Assembly: GCA_021432605.1 (NCBI GenBank)
Contig: MU271148.1
Coordinates: 2,425,362-2,489,361 of the forward strand
Source: Coniochaeta sp. PMI_546
Taxonomy: Eukaryota; Ascomycota; Sordariomycetes; Coniochaetales; Coniochaetaceae
Direction of reading: 5' to 3'
Length of the DNA: 64,000 bases
The notes under the pieces are model-generated. The model saw only the letters and a program-made list of their open reading frames with translations, made no database searches and was not told the DNA's origin. Of the stretch, positions 56,977-64,000 are shown one piece after another; the stretch's first letter is position 1; the number at the start of each line of letters is the position of its first letter. The position numbers and the translations under genes are program-made.

Positions 56977-57642
56977 ATGGCACCCAGTAAGTCCACCAAC
57001 GCTTCCTCTGGCACCCTCCACAGTACACCCCGCTAACCCAAAATCCCCCCAGCAACAATCTCCTCCCTTCCCCCCGACACCCGGCCCCTGATCATCTCCG
57101 GCCCCTCAGGCGTCGGCAAGGGAACCCTCTACAACCTCCTCTTCTCCCGCCACCCGGACACCTTCACCCTCTCCGTAAGCCACACGACCCGCGGCCCCCG
57201 CGCCGGCGAGCAGGACGGCGTGCACTACCACTTCGTCACGCCCGAGTCCTTCGAGGCCCTGGTACAGAAGGGCGGCTTCCTCGAGCACGCCACCTTCGGC
57301 GGCAACCGGTACGGCACGCCAAAATCCGTGGTGGACGAGGCCAGGGCGCAGAACAAGGTCGTCGTGCTCGACATCGAGATGGAGGGCGTCAAGCAGGTCA
57401 AGCAGACGGGGGTGGATGCGCGGTACGTGTTCATTGCGCCGCCCAGCGTCGAGGAGCTGGAGAGGAGGTTGAGAGGGCGGGGTACCGAGAAGGAGGAGAG
57501 TATACAGAAGAGGCTGAAGCAGGCTAGCGTCGAGCTGGAGTATGCTAAGACTCCCGGAGTGCATGATTTGATCATTGTCAATGATGATCTGGAGAAGGCG
57601 TATAAGCAGCTGGAGGAGTTTGTTTATAAGCCAGTTGAGTAG
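56977..57642 (+). CDS. GUK1: guanylate kinase
   Basis: Two exons (56977-56986, only 10 nt; 57053-57642) give 199 aa. It phosphorylates GMP to GDP with ATP, an essential step of guanine nucleotide supply. Visible motifs: GPSGVGKG at 20-27 (P-loop), SVSHTTRGPRAGEQDGVHYHFV (GMP-binding region), FLEHATFGGNRYGTP, VVLDIEMEG with the Walker B-like strand, and the lid Arg residues in RRLRGRGTE. Length matches fungal cytosolic enzymes. The phase-1 intron (donor GTAAGT, acceptor CCCCCAG) is required. The exon is very GC-rich in its first 250 nt. See the separate entry for the in-frame upstream start. Confidence 0.96.
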
Positions 57643-58233
57643 TCGTGTGTGTGGTTTGGATGGGATTGGGACTGAAGCATTGGAAGAGAGGGAGCTTCAA
57701 GCTTCATTACGGCATTAGAGAGCGCAGCGTGTTCGGCTTATTGCATGGTCCTGCGTCTTGCACAGCAGTGGATTGGTCATTGGTCACAGTACCTTATAGA
57801 AGAGTCCGGGTCCAGGCGAGGCCATAACTTTCGTTGTATTCCGTCAGGTATCAAAACTTAAAGACTAGCCGGCTCTCTATTAGACGATGGAGGGCTGGTT
57901 GGTGATTAAAGAAACAAATAAAATAGGAGGGAGAACATGTGAACGTGCTTCGCCAACGGTTGGGGGAATACTAAAAGGAAATAAGGCTAACTACTGATTC
58001 GCAACACATAAACACCTTTTCGACAGGGGGTATGACCTTCCGACCGGATCGCGCTCTTCGATCTTTGCTAACTCCACCTCTTGCCGCATCGATATCTGCT
58101 TCAGCAGGCTCGCGCCAGAATGTCTCGACTTGTCGTACTCGTAAGGGTACAGAGCCATGGCTGCATCGGTCTATGGCTTTAAGCTTGACCGCCATGGTCG
58201 TGCGAAAAAGCCTGCACACGGAGCGGATCATCC
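57643..58233. other. convergent intergenic region
   Basis: 3' flanks of GUK1 and septin CDC10. Nothing recognised. Confidence 0.5.
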
Positions 58234-59402
58234 CTAGTTGTAGCCGTTCATGGTCATCCGCTGCGAGCTCCTGCTCAACTCGCGGTCGGCAGAGGGGCTG
58301 ATCGGCCTGCTGCCGTGGCCTTGTGCGCTGCTCTCCTTCAGGGCAAGAAGCTGCTTCGCGCGGAATGTCTCGTAATGGATCTGCGAGGTGGTCTCAATGA
58401 GATCCTGGAGGTGCGTCCTGAGAAGGAAATCCCGGAGGTAGACGAATTCGCAGTGGTTCTCATCCTCGACGTTGATGACACCCCACCTGTTCTGGCGGCC
58501 ACGGACCTGCTTGCCGTTGACAATGATCGACTTCTCCGAGCCGACGACGGCAAAGGGGATGAGGTTCTGGGGAGTACGTCAGCTTTTCCGTGTTGATGCC
58601 AGGATACGCACATCATTCATGACCTACCCTGATCTGGCTGTTGACGTTCTTCTCCTCCTCGTCAAATTCATCATTGTCGTAGGGGTACATCTTCAGGTTG
58701 TGGAAGGCGAATTCCTCCTTGATACGAGCCTTGAACTCTTGTCGCTCCTCGAGCGTGAGCGAATCGGCTTTGGCGATAACGGGAACGACGTTGACGACGT
58801 CGGAGAGCTTCTTCAGCACGACAATGTCGATAGGCTTCAGTGAGTGGCCGGATGGCTGGATGAAGAACAGGCAGCAGTGGATGCGGGTGTCCTGGATGTA
58901 GCGCTCTCGTTGAGCGGTGAGCTCCTTGCGGAGGTAAGCCGAGTGCTGGTCCTTGATGTACTTCACGATAGGGTCCCAGCACCGGTCGTTGTTGATGAGG
59001 TCGCCGTACCCGGGAGTATCGACGATGTTCAACCTCAGGCGCACACCGTTCTCCTCGATGATGTGCGATACTGGGTGAATCTCGGTCGTAGATCGGATGA
59101 CTTCTTCGGGGTGTAGTCTACCCTTTGACTCCATGAGGTGCGAGGCGAAAATAGTGTTGATCAGGGTAGACTTGCCCAAGCCAGTCTGGCCTATAAGTAG
59201 AGGCAGACACGTCAGTCGAGACGCTCTCGCGATCATTCGGTAGTGTGAACTGGGAGCTGCCCCAGCAGTTTCGAGACTTACCAACGCAGATGACGTTGAA
59301 CTGGAATCCACGCTTCAAGAGCTTGCGCTCGATCTGGGACGTGATGCTGTCGAAACCAACATGGCTCTGAGGGTAGATGGTAGCTGCGGGCATGGTGGCC
59401 AT
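58234..59402 (-). CDS. CDC10: septin, Cdc10 class (AspD-like)
   Basis: Three exons (59402-59282, 59190-58628, 58566-58234) give 338 aa. Septins are GTP-binding proteins that form heteromeric filaments at the septum and hyphal branches. GQTGLGKST at 41-49 is G1, VDTPGYGD is G3 and AKAD is G4. The septin-unique element reads QLLALKE after TSQIHYETFRA. The opening VGFDSITSQIERKLLKRGFQ and the short C-terminus without coiled coil mark the Cdc10 class, the central subunit of the rod. Splices: donor GTAAGT with acceptor TTATAG, and donor GTAGGT with acceptor CCCCAG, both frame-true. It is divergent from MRPL32. Confidence 0.95.
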
Positions 59403-59931
59403 TTTGGCGGTCTCGACTTGGAATTCAAACGAAGCTCACGTAGCTCAATTCAGGGTCCTTGTTCAAAAAGGGACTGTAGAATCGCAGGCGATGAGGCGCT
59501 CGAGGGATTGGTGTTTTGGAGTCTGGAGATCGTGGTTGTAAGATCTTCAGGCAGTTCCACAGAGATTTATCAGGTAATGCTTTTCTTGCGTTCGCACTTT
59601 CCGGCTGCTCGATTGCTCCTTCACACGATGGCCAAACAATAATTTCCAGAGTCCAGGGGCCGGGCGAAGTGCTGGGGAAAAGGGGAAAGGGGAACTCGGC
59701 CTCTGATTGGAGACGGCTAGTCTGTGCAGCTGGCAGTTGATGATTGGCTGGCAGTCAGAGCTCTACCCCTGCCAATAGAGCTAGACCGCTTTTGCTCTAA
59801 TGCGAGGCTTCGATCTGGGGTTCAGCAATAGGTTGACCCACATGAACTTTTTCTCGAACCTCGCGATCCGGACGCTCGACTGACGACTGGATATCAAACG
59901 AGGATCCGGTTCACACGACTACCAACACACA
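59403..59931. promoter_or_regulatory. divergent promoter of CDC10 and MRPL32 with CCAAT boxes
   Basis: 529 bp. Three CCAAT cores: inverted at 59706-59710 and 59743-59747, direct at 59772-59776. CCAAT-binding HAP complex sites are common upstream of mitochondrial genes in fungi, which suits the bL32m gene 160-225 bp downstream. Confidence 0.55.
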
Positions 59932-60414
59932 ATGGCTTCCCTCAGATTAGCGTCGAGCTCATCGACGCTCCTTCCAAGACTCTCAGCAGCGACATTCTCC
60001 TCCACATTCCGGTTCGGCACTGTCTACACGCGCCAGCTATCTCTTCCAGCGTTGCCGTCTCTCCTCATCGCAGTTCCAGCCTCGATTCAGTGGAGCTTAC
60101 CTTCAATACCATCACTGCTAGAAGGGATCTGGGAGTCGATACTACGGGCCGTACCAAAGAAGAAGACATCACATTCGAAGAAGCGACACAGGCAGATGGC
60201 CGGAAAGGCGCTAAAGGACGTGACATCTCTCTGCAAATGCCCCGCCTGCGGACAGACCAAGAGGATGCACTACCTCTGCCCGCACTGCCTAGAAAGTAAG
60301 CATGTGCTACTCTGCCATTAGCATACAGAAGGCTGACATGGTATTCTAGAACTTAGGACGCTGGGAAGAACCAAGGAAGCGGAGGCAGGCGAGAGCGGCG
60401 AGACGGCGGCATAG
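59932..60414 (+). CDS. MRPL32: mitochondrial large-subunit ribosomal protein bL32m
   Basis: Two exons (59932-60295, 60350-60414) give 142 aa. The N-terminal about 72 residues are Ser/Leu/Arg-rich with almost no acidic residues, a long mitochondrial presequence. The mature part starts near AVPKKKTSHSKKRHR, the conserved bL32 N-terminus, and carries a zinc ribbon with CPAC at 103-106 and CPHC at 116-119. In yeast and mammals bL32m is cut by the m-AAA protease, controlling ribosome assembly. The intron (donor GTAAGC, acceptor TTCTAG) falls inside a Lys codon. CCAAT boxes upstream fit mitochondrial-gene regulation. Confidence 0.94.
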
Positions 60415-61024
60415 AACGTGGAAGGACGAGGGCCGCCACAACAACAACCTGCTGACTGATGCAGGATATACAATAAGCCATGTTTGGAGCCGTGTCGAAC
60501 TGGAGTGGCCTACCTTTGTGCTTGGAGCTCTTTTTCGACCAGGACACAGGAGGACGCTCTGGCCATTGGCGACGTGTTTGTGCTGAAATGTATACCACAC
60601 TTGTACATATGTATACTACAACAACAATATCTAGAGTCGGGGATCATATATCTCCAGATCAGGAGGGGTCGAAGAGTTCAGAATTAGTTCCAATACTTGT
60701 TCCGTTTGAGTAACTCGCAGGATTTCATATTCCTGAGACAACAAAGGATAAGGGGAGTCTTGCAATAAGTCGCACCCCCGAGCACAAATGCATACATAAA
60801 AGTAAAACTGCCATAGTCCTTATGCCTAAGCTACTGCCTGAACCAGTCTTCTACCACAGTTTTTGTTGGTGAAATCAGCGTCTCGTCAGCAGCAAATCTT
60901 CTATCATCTTTTGCTGAAGCACCTGCAAACGACGTCACAACTTGGACCCCACATTGTCGCAACACTGCAAACCACTTCCACCGTCAACTCTACATACTCC
61001 CAGAGAGCACATGGATCGGTAGCA
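60415..61024. other. intergenic, MRPL32 3' flank and SKI8 leader
   Basis: 610 bp, two genes in tandem. Nothing beyond flanking sequence recognised. Confidence 0.45.
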
Positions 61025-62200
61025 ATGGTAAGTCGATGGATTTGGGTAGTTTTTATTCCTGAAGGACAAGCAGTCTAACGACCTTCTAGTCGAAACAATA
61101 CCTCACACTGCACACAGTGGACAATGGTAAGTTTGTGCCCCTCCAACCATCACCCACCACCCCCGCCATCGCCGAGCTCACCACTCCCTCCAAACCACAA
61201 TTCAACTGTCCCTGTCACAGCGTTCAGTAGCTAACACCCTCCAGCCCACATAGCGGACATATTCTCCCTCGCGGCAACCAGATCCTGCCTCCTCTCAGCC
61301 AGCGGCTCCTCCACCCTCCACGTCCACTCCACAACCACATCCTCCTCCTTCCCGCTCATCCAGTCCATATCCAACGCCCACCGCCTCGGCATCCACCACA
61401 TCTGCACCTCGCGCGGTGGGCCGGGACACGTGGCCGTCTCGGCCGGCTTCGGCGGCGAGCTCAAGGTCTGGACCTGCAAGGACACGGGCGACTGGGTGCT
61501 CTTCCACGAGATAGCGCCCGACAAGTCCCACGCCTGGGCCGTCGCGCTCAGCGCCGACGAGAACTTCCTCGCTGCTACCACGGAGGACGGACGGGTTGTT
61601 GTCTGGGATCTGACGGCCAAGAGCAAGGTGCAGACCTACGAGACGGGCAGCACGAGCACGGGCGGCGGTCCGTTTGGACTGGCTGTTGATCTCAGCCGGG
61701 ATGGGAGGCTGACGGCTAGCGGGCACCAGAATGGAGGGGTGTACGTGTTCAATAACGATACGGGCAGGATGGTGTACAGTCTATCTGGGCTTGCGAAGCC
61801 AGTGAGGGCCGTGGCCTTCTCGCCCGGGAACAAGAGACTTGCTGCTGCCGGCGACGCGGGGATTATCGCGCTCTACGACATGGAGCACGGCGAGCACGTT
61901 GGCAACATGGGTGGTGGGGGACTAGGCAACGCGTGGATCACGAGTCTGGATTGGAACGAGACGGGAGAGTACCTGCTGAGCGCGTCGCTTGATGGGAAGG
62001 TCAAGGTGTGGGATGTTGCGCGGGGAGCGTGTGTGGCTACGCACAGCGAAACGGACAAGGCGCTTTGGAGCGCGCGATGGCTTCCTAGGTCTGACAAGGC
62101 GCTGGGTCCGGGCATGGCTAAGGGCGAAATGTTTGCGACTGCTGGCGCGAATCGGAGCATCACCTTTTATCGCGAGGCTACTGGGATAGACACACGTTAG
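61025..62200 (+). CDS. SKI8: WD40 protein Ski8/Rec14
   Basis: Three exons: 61025-61027 (the start codon alone), 61090-61126, 61245-62200; 331 aa. Ski8 is the propeller scaffold of the Ski complex that feeds mRNA to the cytoplasmic exosome, and in fungi also acts with Spo11 in meiotic break formation. The N-terminus MSKQYLTLHTVDNAHIADIF matches yeast Ski8 (MSK..., AHDADIFS). Blades are visible as LKVWTCKDT, RVVVWDL, GVYVFNNDT, IIALYDME and KVKVWDVARG, ending RSITFYREATG. ATG is followed at once by GTAAGT; the acceptors TTCTAG and CTCCAG keep frame. A start exon of three bases is unusual but the homology supports it. Confidence 0.92.
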
Positions 62201-62824
62201 GGTGGCAGAGTTGGTGAGAGTCAAGAATTATGGACAGACGGGCAACCCAAGACTTTCTTGAGAGCGTAGGCGCGGTTAGATAAAAGCAGCCTGATGATCA
62301 GGTTTGTAGAGAGTCCAGGTGCAAAGGGAGCTAGAATGCCGCTGAACTGCTAAGGCATGGTAGTGAAGAAGGTGATCGTCGTGAAACTCTCACGATGTCA
62401 GACCCAGCCACACATTGCAACTTTTACTGCCCATGGGATTATACATAATTCTTCGTGAATGCTTCTATTTGCAATTTTCACAGGGATTCAGTGATCTTGT
62501 TAACGTCGTCACCTTGTCTAAGTTCGCGTACACATAACCCTAACCCTATTTGGGTGGGATACCTCACATGCGGGTCATTTGCCTGCTAGCAGTTACCTGG
62601 CCGACGGTCACTGCCAATTCGACAGCCTTCCACTTCAGCCTCGACCTTGGTACGTCACTCCAGCCAAACATCAGACAACGATACTTCTCACCCAGCATCA
62701 GCGTTTCTCATTTATTCTCTATTGAAAACACCTGCATCTGTGCCGCATTTCATCTACTTAGAGAATCCTTAGTGATTTTCTCCAACAAGCCGAAGACAGT
62801 CCCTTACCTCACATATCAGCCAAA
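62201..62824. promoter_or_regulatory. intergenic with telomere-like repeat, promoter of POLD4
   Basis: 624 bp. TAACCCTAACCC at 62535-62546 is two perfect telomere-type units (TTAGGG on the other strand), about 280 bp before the POLD4 ATG. Two units are enough for a telobox but far too few for a relic of a telomere. Confidence 0.55.
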
Positions 62825-63462
62825 ATGCCAACAACTCGCAGGTCATCAGGCGGCCGCGGAGTGATCACCACTGGAAAGCAGTCGAAGCTCTCCTTCAACA
62901 ATAGAGTCACCAAACCCGTCCCAAAGTCTGTCAAGGCCTCTGCAGCTTCATCGCCCCTTAAGAAGGAGCTCATCAAGGAGAAAGTCGAGAAGGATGAGGC
63001 TGAGGACATTGAGGCCGACGAGCAACTCCAGCAGGAGGTCGAGCAGGAGCCCATCAAGGTCGATGTGACCAAGTCAGATGCGGAGCTCAAGGCAGCAAAG
63101 ATCAGCGATGCAGCCATCCAGAAGTACTGGCGGAAGGTGGAGGCGGAGCGCATGGCCAAGCGGGTGCACCAGGAGGACCTGACGACTAGCGAGAAGGTGC
63201 TTCGGTACTTTGACGTCAGCTCGCATTATGGAGTAAGTTCTGCTTTGTATCTGCGATCCTTGAAGGATGTTCTAGCTAACATTTCCCGAAGCCTTGCATT
63301 GGTATCACTCGCCTTAAGCGCTGGCAGCGAGCTCAGAAGCTGGGCCTTAACCCGCCTATCGAGGTCCTCGCTGTCCTGCTCAAGGAGGAGGCAAAGGGCA
63401 ACAAGGGCATCGAGAAGGCGCACATCGACACAATCATGAACTCCACCACTATTGGGGCGTGA
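62825..63462 (+). CDS. DNA polymerase delta subunit 4 (Cdm1/p12)
   Basis: Two exons (62825-63232, 63292-63462) give 192 aa. The small subunit stabilises the Pol delta holoenzyme. The N-terminus holds a PCNA-binding-like segment (TGKQSKLSF at 17-24, not a perfect PIP box). A Lys/Glu-rich linker is followed by the conserved C-terminal domain: KYWRKVEAER, EKVLRYFDVSSHYGPCIGITRLKRWQRA (first block, interrupted by the intron after HYG) and LGLNPPIEVLAVL (second block). The acceptor is CCCGAAG, an AAG site with branch GCTAAC 15 nt upstream; no CAG or TAG restores the frame. Length suits fungal homologues. Confidence 0.92.
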
Positions 63463-63643
63463 TCTTAGTCGGAATGCTTACAAGTTACTTTCGGATGTAC
63501 GATTAATGATCGGGCGTTTACGGAGGACGGCGTTTGCAGGACGGAAGACTGGCTACCACATGTTTTGCGGTTTGCAGAATACCAGCTGGGCTTGCGCATT
63601 TGCTTCTAGGGTATCTTACCAGTATCAACAATGATATACTTGT

Positions 63644-64000
63644 TTAGTACCAGATACTCCTGGTCCTGTGATGAGGCATGCTCTCCTTTCCTGCAGCCTC
63701 CATCTCCTTCATCGTATCGTACAAGAAAAAGTCTATCAATATGGCGTTTACCTTTGCGTCTGGGTGCTGGCGCAAGATCTCCCTCCGTATTAGCTCGACG
63801 CACCAGATGCTACAGCCTACGAGCAGCTTGTCAGCAGATGCTGGTCCGCGTGGTATTCGGCGGCTCACTCACCTCTCATCTGCAACTCCCAAATGGAGCC
63901 GCTTTCGATCAACTGGCCCGCTCTGACAGCAGCGTCCAACTTGGGGCTGTATGACATGCATCCCAAACCGCACAGGATCTGCGGCACGCGATAGTCCGCG
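63644..64000 (-). CDS. queuosine 5'-phosphate N-glycosylase/hydrolase (Qng1, DUF2419), 3' part
   Basis: The gene enters from the right edge; two terminal exons are seen (64000-63873 and 63816-63644) with a 56-nt intron (donor GTGAGT, acceptor CTCGTAG). About 100 C-terminal residues are present. Family landmarks: ADYRVPQIL, GCMSYSP, SIWELQMRGCSIWCVELIR spanning the splice, and NAILIDFFLYDTMKE. Qng1 releases queuine from queuosine 5'-phosphate so that queuosine can be salvaged for tRNA anticodons. The catalytic Asp residues lie in the ADYRVPQ and DFFLYD segments seen here, as far as I recall. Confidence 0.85.

Noticed and set aside
62535-62546. Interstitial telomere or subtelomere relic
   Set aside because: Only two repeat units and surrounded by ordinary housekeeping genes; a telobox is the simpler reading.

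Overview
The window reads as nuclear DNA of a filamentous ascomycete (Pezizomycotina, most likely a Sordariomycete). Support: genes carry short introns (mostly 48-90 nt) with GTAAGT/GTATGT-type donors and CTAAC/CTGAC branch sites, and the families are fungal (Zn2Cys6 factor, CFEM/Pth11-type receptor, HET protein, NACHT receptor, DHA1 transporters, septin Cdc10). I count about 30 protein genes and one intron-containing tRNA-Leu(CAA). I saw no rRNA, CRISPR array, convincing transposon or viral fossil. Exon boundaries were built by hand from splice signals and reading-frame continuity.

Layout. 1-13 kb is sparse: the 5' end of an Rtp1/Tango6-like gene, a weak 184-codon ORF, tRNA-Leu, a secreted App1-like protein, a 119-aa Cys-rich orphan and a membrane histidine-phosphatase relative that looks catalytically dead. 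14-20.8 kb holds PRMT5 and PRP43 back to back, then a small unknown protein. 22.5-24.5 kb holds the most unusual gene: 12 exons encoding 12 Cys3-His modules, with all 11 introns cutting the terminal His codon of a module in phase 1. 24.8-30.6 kb is a housekeeping block (Hub1 with an RS/RD extension, MGMT, a YAG7-like RGG protein, CENP-W, prefoldin 4).

31.6-38.4 kb has a DHA1 transporter, a Zn2Cys6 regulator in tandem and a DUF2470 membrane protein. 39-55.3 kb looks accessory, with self-defence and sensing genes: a fructosamine-kinase relative, a hydrolase-NACHT-propeller receptor (1610 aa), a QDR-type transporter, a CFEM receptor, an NmrA-like sensor and a HET protein. 55.4-64 kb returns to housekeeping: an OB-fold-like protein, guanylate kinase (with a possible mitochondrial isoform), septin Cdc10, bL32m, Ski8, Pol delta subunit 4 and the 3' end of a queuosine-salvage gene.

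The housekeeping genes often sit as divergent pairs on 0.3-0.6 kb promoters (PRMT5/PRP43, HUB1/MGT1, CENP-W/PFD4, OB-fold/GUK1, CDC10/MRPL32). They cover arginine methylation, splicing and ribosome biogenesis, kinetochore and replication, and cytokinesis. The best candidates for undescribed biology are the exon-per-finger gene at 22.5 kb and the NACHT receptor in its accessory neighbourhood.
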